Of a DNA stretch of 64,000 bases, positions 1-8,391 are shown piece by piece. The notes below the pieces were generated by a model that had not been told where the DNA came from, searched no databases, and saw nothing but the letters and a program-made list of their open reading frames with translations. Source of the DNA: Croceivirga sp. (GTDB taxonomy: Bacteria; Bacteroidota; Bacteroidia; Flavobacteriales; Flavobacteriaceae); contig JANQRG010000048.1 of the NCBI GenBank assembly GCA_028284665.1, positions 1 to 64,000 of the forward strand, in the 5' to 3' direction. The translations under genes and the position numbers were made by a program. The stretch's first letter is position 1. Every line of letters begins with the position of its first letter.

Positions 1-519
1 CGATGCGCCCTTTTTCAAATGCTCGATGGCCTTTTGGTACTGCCCGCTTTTGAGATGGGCAAGCCCCAAATAATGGCTATCCTCGTTATTAGGGGCAACG
101 ATTTTTTCGAATTCAAGGGCAGCCTCATCAAAATCACCGTTATTAAAAGCAACTATGCCCCTGGTTCTATTCACATCGGATGCTGCGGCCCCCTTGAAAC
201 CTCCAGGGTGCTGTATCATTTGGGAATTAAGATATTGTGTTGCCAGTGCATTTGGGGTTATATTGTTTTGATTGACCATGTACAGGGTTATGATTAACGC
301 CAGGCTGGCAGCTGTGGCTAAAATTGGGCGGATGTGCCGCAATACGAAGCTTTTACCAGCTGTTCTTTTAACGGCATATTTCTCATTTAGGGTCTGAGTC
401 AGTTCGTCACGAAGTTCGTCATCCATGGTCTGGGTAATCCAGTTTTTCAGCGTTTTGTCCAGTGTCTCCATATCGGTCCCTTCGTCCAAAAATGCTTTTA
501 TTTTTTTATCCTCTTGCAT
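1..519 (-). CDS. TPR-repeat membrane protein, partial (C-terminus beyond window)
   Basis: The 173 visible codons read on the minus strand from ATG at 519 and run off the window edge without a stop. The first ~60 residues are charged and soluble, residues ~64-82 form one membrane segment, and from ~125 on the sequence has TPR-like helix pairs (GxxxFNNGDFDEAALEF, then HYLGLAHLKSGQYQKAIEHL). The layout (cytoplasmic head, one membrane span, extracytoplasmic TPRs) is common for proteins encoded after ECF sigma factors in Bacteroidetes. Its start overlaps the end of the sigma factor gene by 14 bases, so the two are probably translationally coupled. An anti-sigma-like role is possible but only inferred from position. 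Confidence 0.75.
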   Translation of the reverse strand, partial: MQEDKKIKAFLDEGTDMETLDKTLKNWITQTMDDELRDELTQTLNEKYAVKRTAGKSFVLRHIRPILATAASLALIITLYMVNQNNITPNALATQYLNSQMIQHPGGFKGAAASDVNRTRGIVAFNNGDFDEAALEFEKIVAPNNEDSHYLGLAHLKSGQYQKAIEHLKKGAS

Positions 520-1069
520 ATTCAGAAATTTCTAACATTAATTCCCGTAACTTTTTGATACAACGTTCTTTTTGTTTTCTTACGGTTGCAGGGGATGTTG
601 ACAACTCGTTGGCGATTTCTGTCATCCGCATTGCACCGTAGTAGTGCTGGGTCAATAACTGTTTACAGCTGGTTCCCAGGGATTGCCATGCCGTTTTGAA
701 ACTTTGCGGGACCTGTGTTTCAATTTGTTCCTCAGGAGTTTCTGTTGCGATTTCCAAATCTCCAATCACGGGCGGTTGCTTTTTTTTGTTTCGTAAATAC
801 ATTTGCGTACTCATTTTAGTGAACAAAAAGCGAAGATTGCCGTATTGTAATTTACCCTCAACAAACCGTTTTCTGAACTCCAGAAGAGCATCCATAGTGG
901 CATCATACGCATCCTCCTGGCTTGCACCGTATTCCCGTTTTATATAGCTCATCGTTTCCTTAAACTGTTCCAAAAAAACTTTTTGGAAAAAACGGGTGTC
1001 GTTCGCTTTTAAGTCCAGAACCATTTGCCCAAAAGAGGCTTCGGTCAGACCAAAGTTCTTACTTTTCAT
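506..1069 (-). CDS. ECF-type RNA polymerase sigma factor
   Basis: A 187-residue protein with the two-domain layout of sigma-70 ECF factors. A region-2-like segment lies at about residues 20-95 (including YDATMDALLEFRKRF and LRFLFTKMSTQMYLRN). A region-4 helix-turn-helix lies near the C-terminus (MRMTEIANELSTSPATVRKQ, then KKLRELM). It should direct RNA polymerase to a specific promoter set. It is followed, with a 14-base overlap, by the TPR membrane protein gene, the typical place for a regulatory partner. Its regulon cannot be told from the window. The start is the only ATG upstream of region 2 giving a normal length. Confidence 0.85.
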   Translation of the reverse strand: MKSKNFGLTEASFGQMVLDLKANDTRFFQKVFLEQFKETMSYIKREYGASQEDAYDATMDALLEFRKRFVEGKLQYGNLRFLFTKMSTQMYLRNKKKQPPVIGDLEIATETPEEQIETQVPQSFKTAWQSLGTSCKQLLTQHYYGAMRMTEIANELSTSPATVRKQKERCIKKLRELMLEISEYARG

Positions 1070-1407
1070 GCATGCAGTTTTTCCTTATTGTCGTAAAAGG
1101 TTATCCAAAGTAAGGATAAGTTTAACATACATTCTATTTATTCGTTTATCTTCACTTCTTTATCCTAATAAGCGAGAAAAACAAAAAACGTGACATTACA
1201 AGTGAAATTTTTTTGATTTACGGAGGGTAATTACCAAATAAAACCGAATTCTTTGTAGATGTTACATTAACTTGTTCAATCTTTAATAAAATCTTTTTCT
1301 TTACAGCTAGTGGAAATTCATACTACCGTTTCCATTTTGGTACTTTGTAAAAAGTGTAGTTCAAAAAAGTTCCAATAAAAGTTTCATTTACAGCACTGAA
1401 AAAAATT
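1070..1407. other. AT-rich intergenic region, no gene seen
   Basis: This stretch between the sigma factor start and the palindrome at 1408 is AT-rich and has no open frame with coding character on either strand. It must contain the promoter of the minus-strand sigma factor gene. It could also hold decayed cassette DNA beyond the attC-like site, but I see no second copy of that site's core. Confidence 0.4.
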
Positions 1408-1522
1408 ACTGCCAACGTCCCGGCTATAACTCCGTGGCCAGCGCCAGACATTTTTTAGTTAATTGAAGCTAAGAAAAAATGGCCAAGCGTTAGCCATGGG
1501 TTATAGCCCTTGTTGTGCCCAG
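1408..1522 (-). repeat. attC-like imperfect palindrome (115 bases)
   Basis: The two ends are imperfect inverted copies. On the plus strand the left arm has ACTGCCAACGTCC then GGCTATAAC, and the right arm has GGGTTATAGCCC then TTGTGCCCAGT. Inner arms (CCGTGGCCAGCGCC against GGCCAAGCGTTAGCCATGG) and a central pairing of CATTTTTT with AAAAAATG extend the fold over the whole length. Read in the direction of the neighbouring gene it has a GCACAAC element at one end and GTTGGCA at the other, close to the RYYYAAC / GTTRRRY core sites of integron attC sites. It begins 6 bases after the stop codon of the adjacent gene, exactly where a cassette recombination site belongs. A plain terminator would not need these long arms. 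Confidence 0.55.
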
Positions 1523-1527
1523 TTTTT

Positions 1528-2070
1528 TTATAGTTTTTCAGCAAAAAGTTTTATCATATCATAACCCCATCCACTTAATACAGAAAATTTATCGATATCA
1601 TCTCTTTTCATATTTCGAACATGTTGATATCCTTTTAGAATTAGAGCGTCTGGTTGAAATCCAATTTGACTTCTTTGCATAAGGGGTTCAATACCTCGGG
1701 TTTTCAGATTAATATTTCCAACGACCTCTTTTCCGGTAAATGCAATGGTTTTAATGTGAGCCCTACCTTGTTTTATTATTTTCATATTAGATAAATCCTC
1801 AATTTCTGGTATTTCAGGTTTTGAGTAATCAAGTAGCCCAGCTATGAATTCCATTCTTAATTTAGCGTTGGGGTCAGGTATATCGACGACAATTCCAACC
1901 GCGTGGTTTCCGTTATTCAGTTTAATTATCCAATAATCACCTATACTAAGGGATTTATTTGATTTTGGAGTGAAAGGATAATTCATTGATTGAAATTGAG
2001 CACAACTACTGGATATCCGGACAATACCGCATAACCATGTAGTTATGGAATAAAAATAGTACTTTTTCAC
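1528..2070 (-). CDS. Cassette-like gene, possible Imm26-type immunity protein
   Basis: A 180-codon frame on the minus strand. The segment from about residue 42 (SIGDYWIIKLNNGNHAVGIV) resembles the start of Imm26-type immunity proteins of polymorphic toxin systems; this is a weak family match from memory. An alternative start is the ATG at 1986 (residue 29). The first 28 residues are poor as a signal peptide and may come from the integration platform rather than from the cassette: a GTTGTGC core-like sequence lies at 2006-2000, just before Met29. The gene is divergent from the recombinase (25 bases apart) and is followed directly by the attC-like palindrome. Confidence 0.65.
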   Translation of the reverse strand: MKKYYFYSITTWLCGIVRISSSCAQFQSMNYPFTPKSNKSLSIGDYWIIKLNNGNHAVGIVVDIPDPNAKLRMEFIAGLLDYSKPEIPEIEDLSNMKIIKQGRAHIKTIAFTGKEVVGNINLKTRGIEPLMQRSQIGFQPDALILKGYQHVRNMKRDDIDKFSVLSGWGYDMIKLFAEKL

Positions 2071-2095
2071 GGTAAATCGATATCTTCACGTTATT

Positions 2096-2914
2096 ATGTC
2101 ATTGCCCGATTTTGTGAAAATACTGGTGGTTAAGCGGTATAGCAAGAATACCATAGAAAGTTATTCCGCAATCGTAAAGATGGCCAGACATTTTTTCGAA
2201 AAGCCGCTGAACAAGATTGATGAAACCGAACTCCACAGGTACTTTTATCATATGGTGCACACCAAGAAAGTATCCTATTCCTATCAAAAGCAGATAGCAA
2301 TGGCCTTGAAGCTCTATTACAGGGAAATTTTCGGTCAAAGCATTAACCTGGAATATCTGTTTCCAAGTAGAAAGCCGGATAAACTTCCCGTGGTCATCGC
2401 AAAAAAGGAAGTTCTAAAAATTATTGAAAAAGCGAACAACATCAAGCATAAGAGCATGATAGCCCTGGTCTATAGCGCAGGCTTGAGGGTAGGCGAGTTG
2501 ATTGCACTTAAAATCAAGGACATAGATTCATCTCGAATGGTCATACATATTAAATCAGGAAAGGGCAACAAGGACCGGATAGTTCCCTTATCTGGAAAAA
2601 CCTTGTCAATGCTCCGTGAATATTACAAAAAATATGCTCCCAAACAGTATTTATTTGAAGGCCAGAAGGGAGGTATGTATTCTTCGTCAAGTTTCAATAA
2701 GCTTCTCCAGGCCGCTGCCAAGAGGGCCAAAATAAATAAAAACATTACCGCGCACACCTTGCGACACAGCTACGCAACGCACCTATTGGAAAATGGCATC
2801 GATATCAGGGTCATCCAAAAACTTTTGGGGCACAACTCCATTAAGACGACCATGATCTACACCCAGGTCACCGAACCTACTTTGTTGAATGTTGCAAGTC
2901 CTTTCGATGATTGA
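2096..2914 (+). CDS. Tyrosine recombinase / integrase (XerC/D-IntI-like)
   Basis: A 272-residue recombinase. The N-terminal SAM-like core-binding domain spans ~1-90. The catalytic domain has Arg131 (SAGLRVGEL), Lys156 (SGKGNKDR), His220 and Arg223 (HTLRHSYATHL), His246 (LLGHNSI) and the nucleophile Tyr255 (TTMIYTQV), so it looks active. It lacks the extra segment before the HxxR box that marks classical integron integrases, placing it among short XerC/D-like enzymes. It is transcribed away from a single gene that ends in an attC-like site, the same geometry as an integron. It could instead be a phage- or island-type integrase. Confidence 0.85.
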   Translation: MSLPDFVKILVVKRYSKNTIESYSAIVKMARHFFEKPLNKIDETELHRYFYHMVHTKKVSYSYQKQIAMALKLYYREIFGQSINLEYLFPSRKPDKLPVVIAKKEVLKIIEKANNIKHKSMIALVYSAGLRVGELIALKIKDIDSSRMVIHIKSGKGNKDRIVPLSGKTLSMLREYYKKYAPKQYLFEGQKGGMYSSSSFNKLLQAAAKRAKINKNITAHTLRHSYATHLLENGIDIRVIQKLLGHNSIKTTMIYTQVTEPTLLNVASPFDD

Positions 2915-3083
2915 ATAGCTCCATAAAACGGCCCTTTTAAGATGATTATTACTGAATCAGTTTCTAATTAATTGATGTTTCACATTCTTGGTCTTTTTCA
3001 GTATTCTCACTCATAGACCTTTTATGCGACCTCCAATTTGATCAGAGATCGGAGGTACGTGTGCCTTTTAGACGCTTACTGCC

Positions 3084-3623
3084 TTACTCCCCCAAAATAT
3101 CTTGAATGATCTTTATGTGGTGATGGGTATGGATCTCCAGAAACCGTTGGCTTTGTTTTCGGTTTAAGACTTTAAAATATGGGTGTTTAAAGTGGGCGTT
3201 TGCCGGTAATTCCTCCAACTTTTGGATGTTCTTTCTCGCCGCTTCCAACTGCCGGTATAAACTATTAGTGCGAATCGTATCCGGAGGCCTTACTATTTTA
3301 GGGGACTCTGCAACGCCTCTTGGGAAATCGCCCCAGGTGTAGATCAGGGTTCGCGATAAGCTAAAACCAGAAGTGTATTCCTTAGGATCTGAATCTTCCA
3401 GCCGTTCGTAGATACGATTAATAGTTTTTAGGCAGTGATCTACATGCCAGGCGACATCAACTTCGGAGATTTTGGTACTTCGCGAATTGCGTTTTTCAAT
3501 AAAGTACTCAAATTGGCTCAACTGCTTTTCCAAACGGGTGGAAGACGGATTAGAATTTCTCACCAGCACTATCCCTAATACTACCAGGAGTAAAGCTAAG
3601 CATATCAGGATAATTTTTCGCAT
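3084..3623 (-). CDS. DUF1569 / DinB-like four-helix protein, copy 1
   Basis: A 179-residue protein with an N-terminal membrane anchor or signal (residues ~3-21). The DinB-like metal-binding pattern is visible: His60/His63 in AWHVDH near the start and the cluster HTHHHIK (165-171) at the end. The middle has RGVAESPKI and PPDTI, motifs shared with the copy at 4388. DinB-like proteins are metal-binding four-helix bundles, often thiol-dependent transferases; the exact reaction here is unknown. It is the last gene of the minus-strand operon starting at 8157. The gap to the next small frame is only 9 bases. Confidence 0.7.
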   Translation of the reverse strand: MRKIILICLALLLVVLGIVLVRNSNPSSTRLEKQLSQFEYFIEKRNSRSTKISEVDVAWHVDHCLKTINRIYERLEDSDPKEYTSGFSLSRTLIYTWGDFPRGVAESPKIVRPPDTIRTNSLYRQLEAARKNIQKLEELPANAHFKHPYFKVLNRKQSQRFLEIHTHHHIKIIQDILGE

Positions 3624-3632
3624 GGTAGGGTA

Positions 3633-3755
3633 TTATACTGCCTTCCAGCCCCACCAAATGAACGTTGGGTGGGTTGCCTTTCTTTTTTTCAGAGTAAAGG
3701 ACGTTGGCTTTAATTTCTTCTCTTTTTCCCGATGTTTTATTTCGCCTTTTTTCAT
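3633..3755 (-). CDS. Possible 40-residue basic protein
   Basis: A short frame between two operon genes encodes a very basic N-terminus (MKKGEIKHREKEKKLK) and ends in a tryptophan-rich tail (FIWWGWKAV). It ends 9 bases before the DinB-like gene and lies in the same orientation. It fills a gap that would otherwise be unusually large for this tight operon. No family is recognised and it may be chance. Confidence 0.35.
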   Translation of the reverse strand: MKKGEIKHREKEKKLKPTSFTLKKRKATHPTFIWWGWKAV

Positions 3756-3821
3756 GATTATAAGTTGTTTTTGATTGATGTCAATTGGACGCGTGAAACT
3801 GAAATATGTAACCAAAATTTA

Positions 3822-4391
3822 TCATAATTCGTTTTGCTCGGCCTTTTGCATAATTTCCTCCAACCATATTTGGTGCAACTTTTCCAGTTTTTTCGGTTGA
3901 AATACCTTTTGCATAAAGGTTAAAAAACCGGTCTGTGATTCTTGTGTAATCAATTTGCAACCGTTGGCAGTTGGAACAATCAGCCATGCGTGATACCCTT
4001 TAATACTGTTCTTTTTAGATTCCCAACTTAGTCTTGAGTACGGTTCGTATTCCTTGATCACTGATTCAAAATTCAAGCCCATCGTCTTCCATGTAAAAGC
4101 GGAGTTGTTTAGAAGGGTATTTGCGTTATCAGGGCGTAGTATGACAACATTTTTTGCGCCTTCATACCAATTGGGCCAGGTTTCGGCCTGGATCAGAATA
4201 TTCCAAACTGTCTCCGGAGATGCCTTGATGTCTATTGCATTATGGACAAAAAAGCCAGCCTCCTCCGGGTTGTAGGCTTCTGGCCAATTGATTTGTTGCG
4301 TATAGGGCTGCCCTGCGTCCACTTTCTTTTTTGTAGACACACAGGAAACCAGGCAAAATGCAATCGCGAGTAATACACTGTTCTTTTTCAT
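3822..4391 (-). CDS. SRPBCC-family lipoprotein
   Basis: A 189-residue protein with a lipoprotein signal (lipobox LVSC, Cys17). It then has a START/polyketide-cyclase-like fold: the segment HNAIDIKASPETVWNIL, then WPNWYEGAK, is the usual beginning of SRPBCC domains, and a long C-terminal helix (about 165-185) closes the hydrophobic cavity. Such proteins bind small hydrophobic ligands; here it would sit in the periplasm on a membrane. Its ATG overlaps the stop of the upstream DinB-like gene by 4 bases (ATGA), so translation is coupled. The ligand is unknown. Confidence 0.75.
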   Translation of the reverse strand: MKKNSVLLAIAFCLVSCVSTKKKVDAGQPYTQQINWPEAYNPEEAGFFVHNAIDIKASPETVWNILIQAETWPNWYEGAKNVVILRPDNANTLLNNSAFTWKTMGLNFESVIKEYEPYSRLSWESKKNSIKGYHAWLIVPTANGCKLITQESQTGFLTFMQKVFQPKKLEKLHQIWLEEIMQKAEQNEL

Positions 4392-4933
4392 CGCAAATTA
4401 TTTTTTAAAATGTCTCTTATAATCTTTAAATGATGTTCTGTATGTATCGCTATAAAGCGCAAGGCCTTCTTTTTTTTTAGTCTACCCAGATAAGGATGCG
4501 TAAAAAATGCATTTTTGGGGAGTGCCTCGTAAGCTTGAATATGATCTCTGGCGGTAGCAAGTTGTAGGTAAAGGCTATCCGAATAGATCGTATCCGGCGG
4601 AAGGACAATTTCAGGAGCTTCTGCCCGACCTCTTGGTATTTTGTTGATCAGCAACAGAAAGGAACGGCCTAAATTAAGGTCGCCTTTATACTCCTCAGGG
4701 TCAGAAACGTGGAGGGCTTTGTAAATTTCATTGATGGTCCGTAAACTATGGTCCAAATGCCAGCCCACAGCGACTTTGGAAACTTCGGGATGTATACTAT
4801 CCTGTAACGGGATATAGCTTTCCAATTCGTTGAGCGCATTTTCAATAGCATCCCTATCCGATGTGGGCGGCAGTGCCAGGAATGAGATGAAAAACAGCGA
4901 AAAAAGACTGCCGGAAGTTAAAAGGAGTTTCAT
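4388..4933 (-). CDS. DUF1569 / DinB-like four-helix protein, copy 2
   Basis: Paralogue of the protein at 3084. It shares the GWHLDHSLRTI segment (His59/His62), RGRAEAPEI, PPDTI, the HPYLGRL region and the terminal HTEHHLKII histidine cluster. Residues 1-22 are a signal peptide or anchor. I chose the ATG at 4933; an upstream ATG at 4957 adds 8 residues but overlaps the preceding dehydrogenase gene by 17 bases. The two copies flank the SRPBCC gene, suggesting a duplication inside the operon. Function unknown beyond likely metal binding. Confidence 0.7.
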   Translation of the reverse strand: MKLLLTSGSLFSLFFISFLALPPTSDRDAIENALNELESYIPLQDSIHPEVSKVAVGWHLDHSLRTINEIYKALHVSDPEEYKGDLNLGRSFLLLINKIPRGRAEAPEIVLPPDTIYSDSLYLQLATARDHIQAYEALPKNAFFTHPYLGRLKKKKALRFIAIHTEHHLKIIRDILKNNLR

Positions 4934-4940
4934 TTTTTGT

Positions 4941-5762
4941 CTATTGCGCATGAGCATTTTGATGTTTGGTCATGCCACCCATCACCATTTTCATGATTCT
5001 GATTTTGCCCCAACGGGGTACCGTCCGTAAACCAAAAACCAAGATCTTGGTGAGTGTTCCGGGAAATACCGTAGATCGTTTTCCTAATGCCTTTATAATA
5101 GGGCCAGCCACTTCTTCCGGAGACAGCGCACTCCCCATTTGCATATTGGCTACTTGTGCAAATCCGGAATTCACGGGACCTGGAGCTGCCGCTAGCACAT
5201 CAACGCCATAGGGTTTTAGTTCGTGATACAATCCTTCTCCCAGGGATTGCACATAGGCTTTGGTGGCCCCATAGTGCGCCGCGTTGGGGGTACCTTGAAA
5301 ACCAACAATAGAACTCATTAGAATAATTCCACCATGTTGTTGTTCTGCAAACTTTCTGGCGAAATAGTGGGTAAGCATCATCAAGGCCAGGCAGTTTACT
5401 TTTGCCATTTTGATCTCATCCTCTATATCAGCATCCATAAATAGGCCGGAAGTGCCAAAACCGGCCGAGGCGACAAATAGTCCAATGGGGATGTCCCGAA
5501 TTTCTTCTGCCAGCCGATGCACTTCAGGGGTAGAGGAAACATCAGCGGTAACTACCTCGGTTATTATATTGTATTGCTCTTCCAGGTGATCGCTAAAAGG
5601 AAGCAGCGATTCGGTATTTCTTCCGGATAGGATGATGTGCATTCCATTAGCTGCGAGTTGCTCGCATAAGGCTCTTCCAATTCCGGAGGAGGCTCCGGTA
5701 ACTAAGGCCCATGGGCCGTACTTTGCTTTAAAAGTTTTTTTGAAACGATTTGAGAATGCCAT
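4941..5762 (-). CDS. Short-chain dehydrogenase/reductase (SDR)
   Basis: A 273-residue classical SDR. Cofactor site TGASSGIG is near the N-terminus, an ASAGFG segment replaces the usual NNAG, and the active site is Ser (MSSIVGF) plus YGATK. It would reduce or oxidise a carbonyl/alcohol with NAD(P)H; substrate unknown. The start is taken at ATG 5762, which leaves a 10-base gap to the TonB receptor gene; a longer frame would overlap it. The position between a receptor and secreted DinB-like/SRPBCC proteins suggests a common small-molecule substrate. Confidence 0.85.
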   Translation of the reverse strand: MAFSNRFKKTFKAKYGPWALVTGASSGIGRALCEQLAANGMHIILSGRNTESLLPFSDHLEEQYNIITEVVTADVSSTPEVHRLAEEIRDIPIGLFVASAGFGTSGLFMDADIEDEIKMAKVNCLALMMLTHYFARKFAEQQHGGIILMSSIVGFQGTPNAAHYGATKAYVQSLGEGLYHELKPYGVDVLAAAPGPVNSGFAQVANMQMGSALSPEEVAGPIIKALGKRSTVFPGTLTKILVFGLRTVPRWGKIRIMKMVMGGMTKHQNAHAQ

Positions 5763-5772
5763 GATCGATGAT

Positions 5773-8157
5773 TTAAAATTGAAATTTGTATCCAAAGTCC
5801 GGAAAGAAGCCAATTTGATTTACCTGGTCCACCTGGTTGGTCAACCGGTTATAGCGCCGAACAAATACATTTTCGTTGTCCGTAACGTTTTGGAAGTCCA
5901 GGTAAAACTGGTGCGATTGCTTTTTGGTTTTGCTGTTCAGCCGTATCCCAAACTTCACATCCCACCGGAAGTAGTTGTCAAAGCGTTCACTGAAGGCCAG
6001 ATCTTCCTGCAGGACCTCAAAACCGGCATTTTGAGAGGCTTCAAGGTCCACTGGAGTAAAGTATTGCCCTCCGGAAGTAGCCAGGCGCGTATCGACAAAC
6101 AACACATTTTGACCCGCTCCTATTTTAAATTCTCTTCCGGTTAAGAAGTTAATAACATAACCGTTGTTAAAAGGGGTGTTCCGTTCAATACCGTCGCTAC
6201 CTTCGTATCTGCTTTCAAAGAAAGAGCCGGTTAACAAGCCGTAGTACCCTTTACTAAAGAATTTTTCTAAGGTAAACTCTACCCCCCGGTTGAAGCCCGT
6301 TCCGTCGTTTACCAGGGATACCCGATCCGTATCAAAAACAAAATCGGAACCTTCGGTCAGGGAAGAGTAACTGGATGGGAAGGGTTCCACCGCAGCATTA
6401 TCAATATCCTGGTAGTACACTTCCACTTTAGCACGCCAACTAGGCGCAAGTTTAACATCATACCCCAACACGTAATGCGCACTGCGGACAAAATCCAGGT
6501 CACGATTGGTTTGTACAGCTTCACCATTGACGTTCTCGTTCAGAAAGAGCAGGGGTAAGGGAACAGATTGATGATGCAAGCCATAGCCCAGACTAATGCT
6601 TTGTGCGTTCGAAATGTTATACTTAAGTCCGGCCCTGGGCTCAAATACAAATTCTTCGTTAAGGGAATTGTACAGACTGTGCAATCCTGTATTTAGCGTC
6701 AGTTTTTCGGTCAATCGAAACCGTCCTTGCAAATAAGGTTGCAGCACCAGGAAGGATTCGTCCACATCCCGAAGGGTAACCAGATCCGGGTCGCCATCCC
6801 CATCAACATCAGCTTGTTCTTCACGATCACGCAATAAGGTCTCTATAATGAAATTCTCCGCCACGACTCCTGTTCGAAGGGTCACCCGACTGTTTACCTT
6901 AGTATTGAAAAGCGTTGAGAAAGTAAGTCTTCCCTCCAGGTTATCTGTTTCAAAGTAATCCAAGGAACGCTCCTGTGGAGTATCCTGGTCAATGAAACGA
7001 TCTGCATTAATTTGATTTTGTGCCGCAGAACCTCCAAGTATGGTCTTCAGATAAGCATTATCTCCGATGTTTATACGGTGCTTTACACCCAGGACGCCAA
7101 TTTGGGAATCCACAAAAAGATTTTCATCTTCAGAGGCAAATAAGTCGGTTTCTTCAATTTCATCCCCAAGAAACTCGATGTTTGAAGTTGCCAATATGCC
7201 AAAAACGGAAAAATTGCCAAGCTTACCTTTACCAAAGTCAAGGTTAAACGACAGGTCAAAGTAATCAGGCACCGCGGTAGAGGCGCCTCCTGCCCCTGCC
7301 CCAACCAGTGATGCAAAGGAGTACCTTGCAGCGAGTAAAAAAGAGCCTTTGTTTTCCCCCATAGGCCCTTCTGCGGTAGCTTCTATACCGGTAAAAAGGC
7401 CTGCCTGGGCGGTGAATTCGTAATCATCAGGATTACCGGTCCTAAAACCGAGATCAAATACCCCACCCAGGGCATTCCCGTATTCTGCGGGAAAGGCTGA
7501 GGTAATAAAGTCAGAATTCTTCAATAGGTTGGGATTCACAGCAGATACTGGTCCACCGGTAGTTCCGAAGGCCGCAAAATGATTGGGGTTGGGGATAGGA
7601 ATGCCCTCCAGTCGCCAAAGCAGTCCTGTTGGGGAATTACCACGAACTACGATGTCATTTCGGCTATCATCCGGGGTGGAAACTCCCGCGAAATTAGCCG
7701 CTAAACGCCCAACATCGCTACGCCCCCCGGAGAACCGCGTTACTTCTTCGATCCCGAACTGTCTCGCTGAGACTGTAGCCGCTTTGTTCAAAGGTCTGTC
7801 TTTTGTAGTCTCTGTAGTCAGTACTATTTCATCGAGTTGATTAAAGGATTCCAATAAGGATACAGTAAGACTAACATCTTTTCCGGAGGTAACCACTACA
7901 TTTGGAATTGTAGTACTCTCATACCCAATAAAGCTCACGCGGATCGCTTGTCTTCCCACGGAAACATCCTTTAGAATAAATCGACCGTCAAAATCGGTGA
8001 TCACCCCTGTAGCGATCTCGGTGTTTAAAAGCTCAATAGTGGCACCTTCCAGGGGATTTTCGGACTGTTTGTCCAATACCACCCCTTTGATAGTGCCGGT
8101 TTGAGCGAGGACTAGCCGCACGGCAAATAGGGATACGAATACAATTAACTTTTTCAT
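5773..8157 (-). CDS. TonB-dependent outer-membrane receptor with CarboxypepD_reg-like domain
   Basis: A 794-residue outer-membrane protein. Signal peptide 1-18 (ends LVLAQ), a carboxypeptidase-regulatory-like beta domain at ~20-105 (GTIKGVVLDKQSENPLEGAT), a plug domain at ~120-240 with VVRGNSPTGLLWRLEGIPI, and a 22-strand barrel ending in an aromatic terminus (FGYKFQF). It imports or senses a ligand using TonB energy. It is the first gene of the minus-strand operon down to 3084 and is divergent from the LytS/LytTR pair, which may regulate it. The ligand cannot be told. Confidence 0.9.
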   Translation of the reverse strand: MKKLIVFVSLFAVRLVLAQTGTIKGVVLDKQSENPLEGATIELLNTEIATGVITDFDGRFILKDVSVGRQAIRVSFIGYESTTIPNVVVTSGKDVSLTVSLLESFNQLDEIVLTTETTKDRPLNKAATVSARQFGIEEVTRFSGGRSDVGRLAANFAGVSTPDDSRNDIVVRGNSPTGLLWRLEGIPIPNPNHFAAFGTTGGPVSAVNPNLLKNSDFITSAFPAEYGNALGGVFDLGFRTGNPDDYEFTAQAGLFTGIEATAEGPMGENKGSFLLAARYSFASLVGAGAGGASTAVPDYFDLSFNLDFGKGKLGNFSVFGILATSNIEFLGDEIEETDLFASEDENLFVDSQIGVLGVKHRINIGDNAYLKTILGGSAAQNQINADRFIDQDTPQERSLDYFETDNLEGRLTFSTLFNTKVNSRVTLRTGVVAENFIIETLLRDREEQADVDGDGDPDLVTLRDVDESFLVLQPYLQGRFRLTEKLTLNTGLHSLYNSLNEEFVFEPRAGLKYNISNAQSISLGYGLHHQSVPLPLLFLNENVNGEAVQTNRDLDFVRSAHYVLGYDVKLAPSWRAKVEVYYQDIDNAAVEPFPSSYSSLTEGSDFVFDTDRVSLVNDGTGFNRGVEFTLEKFFSKGYYGLLTGSFFESRYEGSDGIERNTPFNNGYVINFLTGREFKIGAGQNVLFVDTRLATSGGQYFTPVDLEASQNAGFEVLQEDLAFSERFDNYFRWDVKFGIRLNSKTKKQSHQFYLDFQNVTDNENVFVRRYNRLTNQVDQVNQIGFFPDFGYKFQF

Positions 8158-8257
8158 GATTTTTGATTTGTTTTCTCAAAAATTCTAAAGAAGGCCAGGA
8201 TTGGGAGTACACCATTCCTTTGATTGTTGATTTTACGATTGAAGGGTACTTTAATCA

Positions 8258-8343
8258 CTTGAATTGCGAAAGGAATGCTTTGTGCAACAGCAATCAACTC
8301 AACCTTTAAATCGACAGCTTAAACCGCATTTTGGCAATTCAAG
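8258..8343. promoter_or_regulatory. 10-base inverted repeat between divergent promoters
   Basis: CTTGAATTGC at 8258-8267 and its exact reverse complement GCAATTCAAG at 8334-8343 lie 66 bases apart between the TonB receptor and the histidine kinase gene. Such a pair could be two operator half-sites or two oppositely oriented regulator sites. LytTR proteins often bind pairs of short repeats. No protein binding is known here. Confidence 0.35.
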
Positions 8344-8391
8344 AGACGTTAAATTCGGTTGGTGAAAGACTTGTTTATCTTTATGGTTGAT

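Noticed and set aside
3020-3060. Imperfect dyad ACCTCC ... GGAGGT behind the recombinase gene as terminator or attachment site
   Set aside because: The stem has mismatches, no T run follows, and no second copy was seen elsewhere in the window to support an attachment site.
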